DNA of 64,000 nt from Thalassospira australica (GCF_000763295.1 NZ_JRJE01000031.1:434001-498000); one strand, 5' to 3'; numbered from the stretch's first letter, positions 40,051 through 50,491 are shown. Notes: generated by a model not told the origin, from the sequence alone. Numbers and translations: made by a program.

Positions 40051-40073
40051 TGGTGGGTGATGAGAGATTCGAA
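40051..40073. other. Attachment site, tRNA end of the element
   Basis: The 23-bp core shared with 33417-33439, here forming the 3' end of the functional tRNA-Val. The strand-exchange point lies somewhere in this identity. Confidence 0.9.
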
Positions 40074-40127
40074 CTCCCGACCCTCTCGGTGTAAACGAGA
40101 TGCTCTAACCAGCTGAGCTAATCACCC
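40051..40127 (-). tRNA. tRNA-Val (TAC), copy 2, integration target
   Basis: A 77-nt cloverleaf identical to copy 1. Its 3' 23 nt were supplied by the integrating element, and its original terminator was moved to 33388-33412. What terminates this copy now is unclear: the element sequence after the CCA shows no obvious hairpin before int. Confidence 0.96.
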
Positions 40128-40190
40128 GTTGCCTTGGACGTGGTATACTCCAAAGCGGAGCGGAACATAGCACGCTTTCCCCAAAAAGCA

Positions 40191-40216
40191 ATGCCGGTGA
40201 CGCTTGTCACCGGCAT
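40191..40216 (-). terminator. Terminator after hupB
   Basis: An 11-bp perfect stem ATGCCGGTGAC/GTCACCGGCAT with a 4-nt loop. The minus strand continues TGCTTTTTGG, the plus strand TTTTTTC. Confidence 0.75.
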
Positions 40217-40239
40217 TTTTTCAAAGAAGGTCGTCAAAC

Positions 40240-40512
40240 TTAGTTGACGGCATCCTTCAGGCCTTTACCAGCCTTGAACTTCGGCTGTTTCGATGCCGGA
40301 ATGTCGATTTCTTCACCGGTGCGCGGGTTGCGACCTTTTGAAGCAGCGCGAGCAGCGACAGCGAAGGTACCGAAACCAACCAGACGAACTTCGTCGCCGG
40401 ATTTAAGAGAATCGGTGATGGAATCGAAAACAGCGTCAACCGCTTTTGCAGCGTCAGCTTTGGACAGATCAGCTTTAGCAGCTACACTTCCAACGAGATC
40501 GTTTTTATTCAC
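40240..40512 (-). CDS. hupB: DNA-binding protein HU
   Basis: A 90-residue nucleoid protein. [21 protein letters not shown] is the N-terminal helix pair, and [31 protein letters not shown] carries the beta-arm Pro and the C-terminal end. It is downstream of lon, the conserved lon-hupB-tRNA order. Confidence 0.97.
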   Translation of the reverse strand: MNKNDLVGSVAAKADLSKADAAKAVDAVFDSITDSLKSGDEVRLVGFGTFAVAARAASKGRNPRTGEEIDIPASKQPKFKAGKGLKDAVN

Positions 40513-40724
40513 TTCCTGGCCCCCTTGTTTGGACGTTCGGAGTTATGAGGAAATTTGGTTTGCCCCAAACCTGTTGCATGGGCAGTGTAAGCAGGTAGCA
40601 AACATCTCGTCAATGCGAGAGACGCAGTTTTCTGCGGTTTTTGACGTTTTTTTCGATTTTTTGCCCTTTACAGCAATCCCGACATGTTCCTGTGCCGATT
40701 CTTGGGCAAAGTTATCCACAGAAA

Positions 40725-40751
40725 AAGGGGAGCGACCATGCCGCTCCCCTT
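40725..40751 (-). terminator. Terminator after lon
   Basis: AAGGGGAGCG/CGCTCCCCTT stem with a 7-nt loop followed by TTTC on the minus strand. hupB therefore has its own promoter between here and 40512. Confidence 0.75.
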
Positions 40752-40774
40752 GATTTCTGCCGTTGTGCCCTACT

Positions 40775-43186
40775 CTAGTGCGTAGTCACACCGCCAATAT
40801 CCGATTCTTCACCGTCCTTGGACTTAACGCTGACATCATCCACTTCTTCTTCCCATTCAATCGGGACAAGGGGATTGGCAAGCGCATGGCTGAGAACCTC
40901 ATCAACGTGAGATACCGGAATGATTTCCATACCGCGCTTAACGTTGTCAGGAATCTCTTCGAGATCCTTTTCGTTTTCCTGCGGGATCAGAACGGTCTTC
41001 ACGCCGCCGCGCAATGCCGCCAGAAGTTTTTCTTTCAGACCACCAATCGCAAGCACGCGACCACGCAGCGTAACCTCGCCCGTCATCGCAACGTCCTTGC
41101 GCACCGGGTTCCCGGTCAGGACAGAAACGACTGAGGTCACCATGCCAACACCGGCGGACGGACCGTCTTTCGGGGTGGCACCTTCGGGTACGTGCACGTG
41201 AATGTCACGTTTCTGGAACAGGGTCGGCTTGATCCCGAAATCAACCGCACGCGAACGAACAAATGATGTCGCTGCCTGAATTGATTCCGTCATGACTTCA
41301 CCGAGTTTACCGGTGGTTTTCATGTTGCCCTTGCCCGGAACCGTCACAGATTCAATCTGCAACAGATCACCACCAAATTCGGTGTAGGCAAGACCGGTAA
41401 CAACACCGACCTGATCTTCGCCCTCAGTCTCGCCATAGCGGAACTTGCGAACACCAGCATATTTGCCAAGGGTTCGCGGCGTAACGCGCACGGTCTTGAC
41501 GTTTTCAAGCATGATGCGTTTGGTTGCCTTACGCGCCAGCTTGGCCAGTTCACGTTCAAGGTTACGCACACCTGCTTCACGGGTGTAGTAGCGAACCAGA
41601 TCACGAAGCGCGTCGTCCGAGATGCTCCATTCCCCTTTCTTCAGGCCGTTGTCCTTGACCTGCTTGGGAATGAGGTGACGTTTGGCGATCTCGACTTTTT
41701 CATCTTCGGTGTAACCGGAAATCCGGATGATTTCCATACGGTCCAGCAGCGGTTGCTGCATACGAAGTGAATTCGCCGTCGTCACAAACATCACATCCGA
41801 AAGATCGTAATCTACTTCAAGATAGTGATCGTTAAAGGTCGAATTCTGTTCCGGGTCCAGCACCTCAAGCAGGGCTGAGGCAGGATCACCACGGAAATCC
41901 GAACCCATTTTTTCAATCTCGTCGAGAAGGAAAAGCGGGTTGGAATGCTTGGCCTTTTTCATGCCCTGGACAATCTTGCCCGGCATGGAGCCGATATAGG
42001 TTCGACGGTGACCACGAACTTCAGATTCGTCACGAACGCCGCCAAGCGACATACGCACGAAGCTACGCCCGGTGGCATTGGCCATCGATTTACCAAGGGA
42101 TGTCTTACCAACACCCGGAGGGCCAACAAGGCACAGGATCGGGCCTTTGACCTTTTTGGTACGTGCCTGAACAGCAAGATATTCAAGGATGCGTTCCTTG
42201 ACCTTCTCCAGACCGTAATGTTCTTTATCAAGAACCTTCTTGGCCTTTTTCAGGTCGTGCGATACACGCGAACGCTTGTTCCACGGAATAGACACCATCC
42301 AGTCAAGATAGTTGCGCACCACGGTGGCTTCTGCCGACATCGGGCTCATATTGCGCAGTTTCTTGAGTTCTGCCTGGGCCTTTTCCTTTGCCTCTTTGGG
42401 CATTCGGGCCTTGTTCAGCTTCTCTTCAAGCTCTGACGCCTCATCCTTGCCGTCTTCGCCCTCGCCGAGTTCCTTCTGAATGGCTTTAAGCTGCTCATTC
42501 AGATAATACTCGCGCTGGGTTTTCTCCATCTGGCGTTTGACACGGTTGCGGATCTTCTTTTCAACCTGCAACACGCCGATTTCGGATTCCATGAAACCGA
42601 AAATACGTTCCAGACGGTCACCGACAAGTTTGGTTTCCAGCAATTCCTGCTTTTCGGAAATCTTGAGCGACAGGTGAGACGCCACCGTATCGGCAAGCTT
42701 CGCCGGCTCTTCGATCTGATTGACCGAAACCAGAACTTCTGGCGGAATTTTCTTGTTTAGCTTGATGTACTGTTCGAACTGGGTCACGACCGAACGCGCA
42801 AGCGCTTCGAGCTCGTTATCGTCTTCGTCGGAATCTTCGCGAACCGCACCATAGGCCTGGAAGAATTCGGGATTATCAACATAACCGGTAATTTCGGCAC
42901 GTTTCCCGCCTTCGACCAATACCTTAACAGTTCCGTCCGGTAGCTTGAGAAGCTGCAAAACAGTTGCAACAGTACCAATTTCATAGAGATCTTCGACAGC
43001 AGGATCATCAAGACCCGCGTCTTTTTGAGTAACAAGCAGGATCTGCTTGTCTTCGCGCATCACATCTTCAAGTGCACGCACCGATTTTTCACGTCCGACA
43101 AACAGCGGAACAATCATGTGCGGGAACACGACAATGTCACGCAACGGCAGCACCGGGTATATTTCGCCACGCGCCAATTCGACCAT
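40775..43186 (-). CDS. lon: ATP-dependent protease Lon
   Basis: An 803-residue LonA protease that degrades misfolded and regulatory proteins. The N-terminal substrate domain begins [24 protein letters not shown]. The AAA+ module has Walker [13 protein letters not shown] and Walker [12 protein letters not shown]. The protease domain carries DGPSAGVGM with the catalytic Ser, and the Lys lies about 43 residues later ([13 protein letters not shown] region). Normal length. It lies downstream of clpX, separated by a GC-rich hairpin without T-run. Confidence 0.97.
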   Translation of the reverse strand: MVELARGEIYPVLPLRDIVVFPHMIVPLFVGREKSVRALEDVMREDKQILLVTQKDAGLDDPAVEDLYEIGTVATVLQLLKLPDGTVKVLVEGGKRAEITGYVDNPEFFQAYGAVREDSDEDDNELEALARSVVTQFEQYIKLNKKIPPEVLVSVNQIEEPAKLADTVASHLSLKISEKQELLETKLVGDRLERIFGFMESEIGVLQVEKKIRNRVKRQMEKTQREYYLNEQLKAIQKELGEGEDGKDEASELEEKLNKARMPKEAKEKAQAELKKLRNMSPMSAEATVVRNYLDWMVSIPWNKRSRVSHDLKKAKKVLDKEHYGLEKVKERILEYLAVQARTKKVKGPILCLVGPPGVGKTSLGKSMANATGRSFVRMSLGGVRDESEVRGHRRTYIGSMPGKIVQGMKKAKHSNPLFLLDEIEKMGSDFRGDPASALLEVLDPEQNSTFNDHYLEVDYDLSDVMFVTTANSLRMQQPLLDRMEIIRISGYTEDEKVEIAKRHLIPKQVKDNGLKKGEWSISDDALRDLVRYYTREAGVRNLERELAKLARKATKRIMLENVKTVRVTPRTLGKYAGVRKFRYGETEGEDQVGVVTGLAYTEFGGDLLQIESVTVPGKGNMKTTGKLGEVMTESIQAATSFVRSRAVDFGIKPTLFQKRDIHVHVPEGATPKDGPSAGVGMVTSVVSVLTGNPVRKDVAMTGEVTLRGRVLAIGGLKEKLLAALRGGVKTVLIPQENEKDLEEIPDNVKRGMEIIPVSHVDEVLSHALANPLVPIEWEEEVDDVSVKSKDGEESDIGGVTTH

Positions 43187-43278
43187 TATGTTCTATTCCC
43201 TACTCTGAGCCAAAAACGTTACTGCGGTCCTTCCATAGGCCCCGCCAGCAACGCGAACATTGGATAGATAATCTGAAT

Positions 43279-43310
43279 TTCCCGCACCGCAATGGATGCC
43301 GGTGCGGGAA
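43279..43310 (-). other. GC-rich hairpin between clpX and lon
   Basis: An 11-bp perfect stem (TTCCCGCACCG/CGGTGCGGGAA) with a 10-nt loop just past the clpX stop. No T-run follows on the minus strand, so it is a weak terminator or a 3' stabiliser. Confidence 0.5.
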
Positions 43311-43316
43311 TTAGGT

Positions 43317-44582
43317 TCAGGCAGTGTTTTCAACACCTTCACGACGTTCGGCATGGATCAGCAACGGTTTTGCCTTTCCTTCAACAACGTCAGCATTGAT
43401 CACAATTTCCTCGACGCTTTCCATGGTCGGAAGATCGAACATGGTTTCAAGCAGAATGCCTTCCATGATCGAACGCAAACCACGTGCACCGGTCTTGCGT
43501 TCAATCGCTTTGTCGGCAATTGCCTTAAGCGCATCCGGCTGGAAGGTGAGTTTGACATCTTCCATATCGAACAGACGCTGATACTGCTTGATCAGTGCGT
43601 TTTTCGGTTCGGTCAGGATCTGAACCAACGCATCATTGTCGAGGTCCTCAAGCGTTGCCAGAACCGGCAGACGCCCAATGAATTCCGGAATAAGACCGAA
43701 TTTCAGAAGGTCTTCCGGTTCGACTTCGCGCAAAACATCGCCCGTCTGGCGGTCTTCAGGACCGCGCACATCGGCACCAAAGCCGATTGCGCTGCCGCGG
43801 CCACGCTGGGAAATCACTTTGTCGAGGCCCGCGAACGCACCGCCAACGATAAAGAGGATGTTGGTGGTATCGACCTGTAGGAATTCCTGTTGCGGATGTT
43901 TACGCCCGCCCTGAGGCGGAACCGAGGCAACAGTGCCCTCCATGATCTTGAGCAATGCCTGCTGGACGCCCTCACCCGACACATCACGTGTGATCGACGG
44001 GTTGTCGGACTTGCGCGAAATCTTGTCGACTTCGTCAATATAGACGATGCCGCGCTGTGCACGCTCGACATTATAGTCTGCCGCCTGCAGCAGTTTCAGA
44101 ATGATGTTTTCAACATCTTCGCCCACATAACCGGCTTCGGTCAGTGTGGTGGCATCTGCCATGGTGAACGGCACATCAAGAATGCGGGCCAAAGTCTGAG
44201 CCAGAAGCGTCTTACCGCAACCGGTTGGCCCGACCAGCATGATGTTTGATTTTGCCAGCTCGATGTCTTCATTCTTGCTGGAATGATGCAGGCGTTTGTA
44301 ATGGTTGTGAACCGCTACAGAGAGAACTTTTTTCGCATGGCCCTGACCGATGACATAATCATCAAGGACCTTGCAAATCTCTTGCGGAGAAGGCACCCCG
44401 TCTGCCGATTTGACGAGATGGGTTTTATGCTCTTCGCGGATGATGTCCATGCAAAGCTCTACGCATTCATCACAGATGAACACGGTTGGACCGGCGATGA
44501 GCTTGCGAACCTCGTGCTGGCTCTTTCCACAGAAAGAACAGTACAGAGTGTTCTTGGAGTCCCCGCTATTCGATTTGCTCAT
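43317..44582 (-). CDS. clpX: ATP-dependent Clp protease ATPase ClpX
   Basis: A 421-residue AAA+ unfoldase. The N-terminal zinc finger ([11 protein letters not shown] ... [10 protein letters not shown]) binds adaptors. Walker A is GPTGCGKT and Walker B is VYIDEVDKI. The [11 protein letters not shown] region includes the pore-2/IGF-like contact to ClpP. It has its own upstream region of 300 bp after the clpP terminator, so it is not simply co-transcribed with clpP. Confidence 0.97.
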   Translation of the reverse strand: MSKSNSGDSKNTLYCSFCGKSQHEVRKLIAGPTVFICDECVELCMDIIREEHKTHLVKSADGVPSPQEICKVLDDYVIGQGHAKKVLSVAVHNHYKRLHHSSKNEDIELAKSNIMLVGPTGCGKTLLAQTLARILDVPFTMADATTLTEAGYVGEDVENIILKLLQAADYNVERAQRGIVYIDEVDKISRKSDNPSITRDVSGEGVQQALLKIMEGTVASVPPQGGRKHPQQEFLQVDTTNILFIVGGAFAGLDKVISQRGRGSAIGFGADVRGPEDRQTGDVLREVEPEDLLKFGLIPEFIGRLPVLATLEDLDNDALVQILTEPKNALIKQYQRLFDMEDVKLTFQPDALKAIADKAIERKTGARGLRSIMEGILLETMFDLPTMESVEEIVINADVVEGKAKPLLIHAERREGVENTA

Positions 44583-44884
44583 ACAAACCCCAATTACGTT
44601 TGACGTTATCTTTTATCGCCATGTTAGCCGGTAAACGATACCGATCTCAACGTTTAATCTGCGCTTTTCGGCTTTAATGGCCTCAAGTTTGATATGGGTT
44701 CGCCACCGTGGTTGCGAAACCCCTTGCCTTAATCACCTAAACGTTCGGGTAGGCAGCAAGTTCCAAACAAATATGCCAAAGCCAGCACATACACTTGTCT
44801 ATGACTTAAAACTGCCATGAGGCAAGACATAAAAAAACGCCCCGGCAGTTCACCGGGGCGTTTTCACTAATCCCACCTAAGTGA
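44583..44884. other. clpX upstream region and clpP terminator
   Basis: No gene. The right end holds the clpP terminator; the rest should contain the clpX promoter, but I found no convincing -35/-10 or heat-shock element by eye. Confidence 0.5.
44834..44864 (-). terminator. Terminator after clpP
   Basis: A 12-bp perfect stem AAAACGCCCCGG/CCGGGGCGTTTT with a 7-nt loop and T-rich exit on both strands, 20 nt past the clpP stop. Confidence 0.85.
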
Positions 44885-45514
44885 TCAGTCTTTCTTTTCA
44901 TCAGTTTCCGGCTTCGGACGTGACGTTACCACTTCGTCGATCAAACCAAATTCCTTGGCCTGATCGGGTGTCAGGAAGTTGTCACGTTCCATTGCGTCTT
45001 CGATGGTCTTGAGATCCCGGCCGGTATGTTCGACATAGATCTCGTTAAGACGCTGACGCAGAGCCAGAATTTCGCGGGCATGAATTTCGATGTCCGATGC
45101 CTGACCCTGAAAGCCGCCGGACGGCTGGTGGATCATGACACGTGCATTTGGCAGGCAGTAACGCTTGCCCTTTGCACCGGCCATCAAAAGCAGCGAGCCC
45201 ATGGATGCCGCCTGCCCCATGCACACCGTCGATACATCACAACGGATGTACTGCATGGTGTCATAGATGGCGAGACCCGAGGTCACAACACCGCCCGGAG
45301 AGTTGATGTAAAGCGAGATATCCTTGTCCGGATTTTCCGATTCGAGATGCAGCAACTGCGCACAGATCAGTGACGACATGCCGTCATGGACCTGGCCGTT
45401 GATGAAAACGATGCGTTCCTTGAGCAAACGCGAAAAGATGTCATAGGCACGCTCGCCACGACTGGTCTGTTCGACCACCATCGGCACAAGCGAATTCATC
45501 TGTTCTTCAATCAT
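44885..45514 (-). CDS. clpP: ATP-dependent Clp protease proteolytic subunit
   Basis: A 209-residue serine protease forming the ClpP tetradecamer. The Ser is in [13 protein letters not shown], the His in [12 protein letters not shown] and the Asp in the [17 protein letters not shown] region. ATG 45514 lies 10 nt after GGGAG; the TTG three codons earlier abuts the ribosome site and is rejected. It lies 44 nt after tig, so tig-clpP is one unit. Confidence 0.96.
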   Translation of the reverse strand: MIEEQMNSLVPMVVEQTSRGERAYDIFSRLLKERIVFINGQVHDGMSSLICAQLLHLESENPDKDISLYINSPGGVVTSGLAIYDTMQYIRCDVSTVCMGQAASMGSLLLMAGAKGKRYCLPNARVMIHQPSGGFQGQASDIEIHAREILALRQRLNEIYVEHTGRDLKTIEDAMERDNFLTPDQAKEFGLIDEVVTSRPKPETDEKKD

Positions 45515-45558
45515 CAACTGCAATCTCCCTGCATGATCCTAAACCGTTTCCGGCCGGA

Positions 45559-47031
45559 TTACTTCTCTTCGGATTTGTCAGCAGCTTTTTTAGCGGCCGG
45601 CTTTTTGGCTGCAGCTTTCTTGGCCGGGGCTTTTTTAGCCGGAGCCTTTTTCTCTGCGTCCTTTTTCGCCGGTGCCTTTTTGGCAGCCGATTTCTTCTTC
45701 GGAGCTTCGTCTTCCTCTTCCGGCTTCAGAAGTTCTTCAACCGTTACGGTTTTGTCTTCCACCTTTGCGAGTTCGACGATGTAATCAACGACCTTGTCTT
45801 CATATACAGGGCCTTGAAGTCCCTGCAAGGCCTGCGGGTTATTTTTATAGAATTCAATAACCTGCTGTTCCTGCCCCGGATATTTCTGGGCTTCGGTAAC
45901 CAGCGCCTTGTTGACGTCTTCCTGCGTGACCTGAATGTCGTTTTCACGGCCGACTTCAGCAAGCAGAAGACCCAGAAGAACGCGACGTTCTGCGATTTCG
46001 CGGAACTCTTCGGTCAGTTCTTCTTCGGACTTGCCTTTGGTTTCTTCGTCTTCCTGACCAGCTTCACGGGCCTGTTTGATCTGACCAATGATGCCTTCAA
46101 GTTCGTTATCCACCAGCGATACCGGCAGATCGAAGCTGTGGTTTTCAGCAAGCGCATCAAGAAGCTGGCGCTTCATTTTCTGGCGCGCAACCGATTCGTA
46201 TTCACGGCCATAGTCGGTGCGAATTGCTTCTTTCAGGGCATCAAGGCTGTCCTGACCAAGTTTCTTGGCCAGTTCATCATCAAGCTCAGCGGCTTTCTTT
46301 TCCTTGATTTCCTTAACGGTAACGTCGAACTCGGCATCTTTGCCTGCGAGTTCTGCTGCACCGTATTCATCCGGGAACTTAACTTTAACAACAAGTTCGT
46401 CACCAGCATTCACGCCGGTAAGCTGATCTTCGAAACCTTCGATGAAGGAACCGGAACCGAGTTCCAGTTCGTAATCTTCGGCTTTACCGCCTTCGAATGC
46501 TTCGCCATCAATTTTGCCAAGGAAGTCAATGACAACAACGTCACCGGCTTTGGACTTGCGCTTACGCTTGAGCGGCTCGGTCGTGCCCTGTGCGCTTGCG
46601 ATGCGCTCAAGGGTTTCATTAACCTTGCTGTCGTCAAGTTCAACAACTTCACGGGTCAGCTTCAGCTTTTTGAAGTCCATGGCTTCGATCGCCGGAATAA
46701 CTTCAACAGCGATGTCGAACTCAAGGTCCCCGCCTTCATCGAATTTGGTGACTTCGATTTTCGGCTGAACGGCCGGGCGCAGTTCATTGTCTGCCAGAAC
46801 CTTGCCGGTGTTTTCGTTTACAGCCGCTTCAAGGATTTCACCCATGACTGCCTGGCCATAACGCTGACGCAGAAGTTTCGCCGGGATTTTACCAGGACGG
46901 AAGCCCGGAAGGCGAACCTGATCCTTGATTTCGTCCAGCTTGGCGACAACTTTTTCTTCGATTTGTGCGGCGGGCACGACGACTTTGAACTCGCGCGCCA
47001 GGCCTTCGTTTTTGGTTTCAGTAACCTGCAT
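45559..47031 (-). CDS. tig: Trigger factor with Lys/Ala-rich C-terminal tail
   Basis: A 490-residue ribosome-associated chaperone. The N-terminal ribosome-binding domain includes GFRPGKIPAKLLRQRYG. The FKBP-type PPIase domain follows (KAGDVVVIDFLGKIDGEAFEGG), then the helical C-terminal chaperone arms. The last 50 or so residues, from about 440, are an unusual histone-H1-like tail of repeated APAKK and AAKK units ending in KSEEK. E. coli TF has 432 residues, so the tail is an addition. Confidence 0.95.
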   Translation of the reverse strand: MQVTETKNEGLAREFKVVVPAAQIEEKVVAKLDEIKDQVRLPGFRPGKIPAKLLRQRYGQAVMGEILEAAVNENTGKVLADNELRPAVQPKIEVTKFDEGGDLEFDIAVEVIPAIEAMDFKKLKLTREVVELDDSKVNETLERIASAQGTTEPLKRKRKSKAGDVVVIDFLGKIDGEAFEGGKAEDYELELGSGSFIEGFEDQLTGVNAGDELVVKVKFPDEYGAAELAGKDAEFDVTVKEIKEKKAAELDDELAKKLGQDSLDALKEAIRTDYGREYESVARQKMKRQLLDALAENHSFDLPVSLVDNELEGIIGQIKQAREAGQEDEETKGKSEEELTEEFREIAERRVLLGLLLAEVGRENDIQVTQEDVNKALVTEAQKYPGQEQQVIEFYKNNPQALQGLQGPVYEDKVVDYIVELAKVEDKTVTVEELLKPEEEDEAPKKKSAAKKAPAKKDAEKKAPAKKAPAKKAAAKKPAAKKAADKSEEK

Positions 47032-47145
47032 AGATAACTCTTTTGCTTGGTTCGAATAATGTCCGTTACGCGACGCAGTCCGGACGTCAGAAAGTCAAAA
47101 TGACTAAACGAATATAAAACCCGATCTATATAATCGGCCTGCAAG

Positions 47146-47230
47146 TGGTACGGGCGAAGGGACTCGAACCCCCACGGATTGCTCCACTGGAACCTAAATC
47201 CAGCGCGTCTACCAGTTCCGCCACGCCCGC
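47146..47230 (-). tRNA. tRNA-Leu (TAG)
   Basis: An 85-nt tRNA with a long variable arm and encoded CCA. The anticodon arm CTGGA-TTTAGGT-TCCAG gives TAG. The acceptor stem has a G1-T72 wobble pair. The D arm GGCGGAACTGGTAGACGC is typical of tRNA-Leu. It lies upstream of tig in the same direction. Confidence 0.94.
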
Positions 47231-47566
47231 ACACAAGCAAGCATATCACTCCGGTTGGACCGGAATGAGTGCGCCTTAATACAAACTTCGATCCCCTCAT
47301 GCAAGCATCGCCTTTTCGACAATCGTAATCTTGTCGAAAATAACGGGCAAACATGGCCAAAATACCGATCAGCCCAAGGGTTTCTGTCGATCTGAAAACG
47401 AACGCAGCAAGCGCCTTACTGTTCCCAAAACAGCAATTTTTATCTGCCCGACATCATTTTGATGATTTTTTTCGACCGTGGACAGGCCATGAAGATCGTT
47501 CACCATCATCGAAAATGACTGCTGTCAGACATTTTTCTTTCGATTGCTGATCCACTTTCCAACAGA
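47231..47566. other. Intergenic, no gene seen
   Basis: Contains the tRNA-Leu promoter region and the 3' flank of nnr. No terminator with a T-run and no coding frame with a ribosome site was found. Confidence 0.5.
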
Positions 47567-49033
47567 TCACGCACCCTTTTTGCGCGACGCCAGCCACAGT
47601 TCACGCAAAACAGCGGGTAAATGTTCGGGGATATCCTCGGCAATCAGGCCGGGGCCGATATCAGCACCGCTTCGCCCATGCAGCCAGACGCCCATGCAGG
47701 CGGCATCAAACATATCCATGCCTTGCGCCATCAACCCGCCAATAATCCCTGCAAGCACATCACCTGAGCCGGCGGTCGCCAGCCAAGGCACATCCACGGC
47801 ACTGATCACGGCCCGCCCATCCGGGGCAGCAATGACAGTATCGGCCCCTTTGATCAGAACAGTGGCGCTGCATCTTTTGGCTGCGGCGCGTGCCCGGCTG
47901 AGCTTATCGCCCTTGATGTCGGGAAACAGTCGGGCGAACTCACCTTCGTGCGGCGTAAGGACCGTCGGCCCCTGAACCGCAAAACACAGTGTTGATGGAT
48001 CTTCGGCAAAACTTGTCAGCGCATCCGCATCCAGAACGGTAGCCCGACATAAATGCAAAAGCTTCAGAACCAGCGCGCGGGTATCATCGCCAACGCCAAA
48101 TCCCGGCCCAACCACAAAGGCATTGTGACGGCAATCGTTAACAAGTGTGTCCAGCGCGCTCATCGGGGCGGTCATATTTCCCGGCGCATCAGCACCATAT
48201 ATCGGAAGTGCGCCCGGCTCTGCGACAATGGTCAGAAGCCCAACACCGGACCGGCGCGCAGCACGTGCGACCAACCGTGTTGCCCCGGTCATGCTACTTC
48301 CGCCAAAGGCCAAAAGATGGCCGCGATGATATTTATGCCCATCCAGCCCCGGCCAATGGATGCCTGCGCGCCACAAGATCGGGTCATTGCGCCAGCAGGC
48401 CGGGCAGATGTCCGCAACGGTTTGATCAGAAATGCCAATATCGCGAATAACCAGTTCGCCACACATCAGCCGACCTGGCAAAAGATAATGCCCCGGTTTG
48501 GCCCGACAAAAGGTCACCGTCAGGTCGGCCTTGACCCCGCATCCCAGAACCATGCCGGTATTACCATCAACCCCTGATGGCACATCGACCGAAACCACGC
48601 CACACGGGCTTGAGTTTATTGTTGTTACAAGTTCGGCCAGTTCGCCGGTGATGTCGCGCGCAAGGCCAGCCCCGAAAATGCAATCCACAACCAGATCGGC
48701 CCCAACAACAAGGGCCGGGGATAACCGTTCAGTTGCCCCTTCCCAACGTGCAGCATGGTGTGCGGCATCCCCCTTGAGCGCGTCACTGTCGCCCAACAGT
48801 CCCAAACGTACTGACCATCCTTCATCGCGCAGAAGTTTGGCAATGACAAAGCCGTCCCCGCCATTGTTGCCCGGACCACACAAAACAGAGACGGATCGCG
48901 GCGACCAATGGCGCACGATTTCCTCAAATACAGCGCGCCCGGCATTCTCCATCAGGATATCTCCGGGGATACCACCTTGAATCGCTTTGCGATCAGCTTG
49001 GTACATTTGATCAGTTGTCAGGATTTCAAACAT
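47567..49033 (-). CDS. nnr: Bifunctional NAD(P)HX epimerase/dehydratase
   Basis: A 488-residue repair enzyme for hydrated NADH/NADPH. The N-terminal half is the YjeF_N epimerase domain (MENAGRAVFEEI, VLCGPGNNGGDGFVIAKLL). The C-terminal half is the ribokinase-like ADP-dependent dehydratase (GGSSMTGATRLVARAA, LTPHEGEFARLFP, and the ATAGSGDVLAGIIGG nucleotide motif). Both halves look complete. It is divergent from the oxidoreductase gene across a 207-bp gap. Confidence 0.95.
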   Translation of the reverse strand: MFEILTTDQMYQADRKAIQGGIPGDILMENAGRAVFEEIVRHWSPRSVSVLCGPGNNGGDGFVIAKLLRDEGWSVRLGLLGDSDALKGDAAHHAARWEGATERLSPALVVGADLVVDCIFGAGLARDITGELAELVTTINSSPCGVVSVDVPSGVDGNTGMVLGCGVKADLTVTFCRAKPGHYLLPGRLMCGELVIRDIGISDQTVADICPACWRNDPILWRAGIHWPGLDGHKYHRGHLLAFGGSSMTGATRLVARAARRSGVGLLTIVAEPGALPIYGADAPGNMTAPMSALDTLVNDCRHNAFVVGPGFGVGDDTRALVLKLLHLCRATVLDADALTSFAEDPSTLCFAVQGPTVLTPHEGEFARLFPDIKGDKLSRARAAAKRCSATVLIKGADTVIAAPDGRAVISAVDVPWLATAGSGDVLAGIIGGLMAQGMDMFDAACMGVWLHGRSGADIGPGLIAEDIPEHLPAVLRELWLASRKKGA

Positions 49034-49240
49034 TTCACCCCGTCATCCTTATCTTGGCCGGTCAGATTGCCATCCATATCAAACTGTAGTGTAGCAGCAT
49101 TTAAAACAGCATCAGTCGGCTGTAGCCATTTAAAATTCACCCCACTATATTGCAGGCAAATTCGCAAGTCAGATAGTGGGTTAATTGTCTTACTTTTCTG
49201 GCGCGTACGCCCATACTTTCCGCAACAAGGCTTTGCCCGC

Positions 49241-50491
49241 ATGCATGTTGTCGTCATGGGCGCCGGTGTCATCGGGACAACGGCGGCCTGGTATCTTTTG
49301 CAAAATGGCCATGAGGTCACGGTCATCGACCGTCAGCATGCCAGCGCGCAAGAAACAAGCTTTGCCAATGGCGGCCAGATTTCCGCGTGCCATGCCACCC
49401 CATGGGCCAATGCCGCGACCCCCAAACAAATCCTGAAATGGCTGGGCCGCGAAGAAGCGCCGCTTTTGGTGCGCATGCGGTTTGATCCACAGCTTTTTGC
49501 ATGGGGCCTAAGGTTCTTGCGCAATTGCACTGATGCGCGCGCCCGGATCAATCTTGAAAAGGCGCTTCGCCTTGCACTTTATAGCCGTGATTGTTTGCGA
49601 ACGCTGCGCGAAGACCTTGACATCGACTATGACCATAGCGAGCGCGGCATCCTGCACATTTGTCGCTCAGATCAGGACATGGAAGCCGTGGAGAAGGCAA
49701 CCCATCAGATGCGCGAATTTGGGCTGGACCGAAAAACCGTCAGCACAGATGAGTGCCTTGCAATCGAACCTGCCCTGCGTGACAGCAACGTGCCAATCAT
49801 TGGTGGCAGCTATACCCCGGATGATGAAAGCGGCGATGCCCGCAAGTTCACACAGAATCTGGCAACGCATTGCAGCGCCAAGGGTGCGTCGTTTAAATTC
49901 AATACCCGGATCACAGGCATAACCCACAACCAAGGCAAGATTGAATTCGTCCAGACCGACAAGGGCGACATTCGTGCCGATGCCTTTTTGGCCTGCCTTG
50001 GAAGTTACAGTCCGCTCTTGCTCAAGCCCCTTGGTATTAAACTGCCGATTTATCCGTGCAAGGGCTACTCCATCAGCATCGATACAACCGGCCAAACAGG
50101 CGCGCCAACCACCGCACTGATCGATGACAGCGTCAAAATGGTGTACTCGCGACTTGGAGAACAGCTTAGGGTTGCAGGAACCGCAGAACTTGACGGATAT
50201 AACCTGCGGATGTCACCCCGCCGACAACAGTTAATCGTCAATAAAGCCTTAGAATTATTCCCGAATTCTGGTGAACGGTCTAAAATTGAATTCTGGTCGG
50301 GTTTGCGGCCTGTAACCCCCGATTCCGCCCCTATTATTGGGGGCACAAAGTATGATAATCTATACGTCAATTCGGGGCATGGGACGTTGGGGTGGACAAT
50401 GAGTTGCGGCTCGGCAAAAGCAATTGCCGACATCATCAGCAACAAAGTTCCTGACATCTCGCTGAAGGGGCTGGAGTGCGCACGCTTCTAA
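49241..50491 (+). CDS. dadA: D-amino-acid dehydrogenase-like FAD oxidoreductase
   Basis: A 416-residue DAO-family flavoprotein. The N-terminus is a dinucleotide-binding motif (MHVVVMGAGVIGTTAAWYL) followed by EVTVIDRQ. The middle has FANGGQISACHATPWANAATP, as in DadA, and the C-terminus WSGLRPVTPDSAPIIGGTKYDNLYVNSGHGTLGWTMSCGS is the FAD/substrate lid. It should oxidise D-amino acids, feeding electrons to the respiratory chain. The ATG at 49241 starts the FAD motif; the open frame to 48908 runs through intergenic DNA and the opposite gene. Confidence 0.88.
   Translation: MHVVVMGAGVIGTTAAWYLLQNGHEVTVIDRQHASAQETSFANGGQISACHATPWANAATPKQILKWLGREEAPLLVRMRFDPQLFAWGLRFLRNCTDARARINLEKALRLALYSRDCLRTLREDLDIDYDHSERGILHICRSDQDMEAVEKATHQMREFGLDRKTVSTDECLAIEPALRDSNVPIIGGSYTPDDESGDARKFTQNLATHCSAKGASFKFNTRITGITHNQGKIEFVQTDKGDIRADAFLACLGSYSPLLLKPLGIKLPIYPCKGYSISIDTTGQTGAPTTALIDDSVKMVYSRLGEQLRVAGTAELDGYNLRMSPRRQQLIVNKALELFPNSGERSKIEFWSGLRPVTPDSAPIIGGTKYDNLYVNSGHGTLGWTMSCGSAKAIADIISNKVPDISLKGLECARF

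Larger units (their letters stand above)
33417..40073. mobile_element. Integrated mobilizable plasmid in tRNA-Val
   Basis: A 6.6-kb segment bounded by a 23-bp direct repeat of the tRNA-Val 3' end. It is visibly AT-rich against GC-rich flanks and uses AAA/ATA/TTA-type codons rare elsewhere in the window. It carries an integrase next to the tRNA end, a ColE2-type Rep, MobC and a relaxase, an oriT-like region, and a nuclease-like cargo gene. It has replication and mobilization but no conjugation machinery, so it would need a helper. The reconstituted tRNA is intact. Confidence 0.88.

Noticed and set aside
40712-40720. A perfect DnaA-box word (TTATCCACA) near the lon terminator
   Set aside because: Single copy, no AT-rich unwinding region or cluster of boxes, and not next to dnaA, parA or hemE; not a chromosome origin.
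48908-49240. N-terminal extension of the DadA-like frame
   Set aside because: It runs through the 5' part of nnr and the divergent promoter region; the FAD motif starts at the ATG at 49241.
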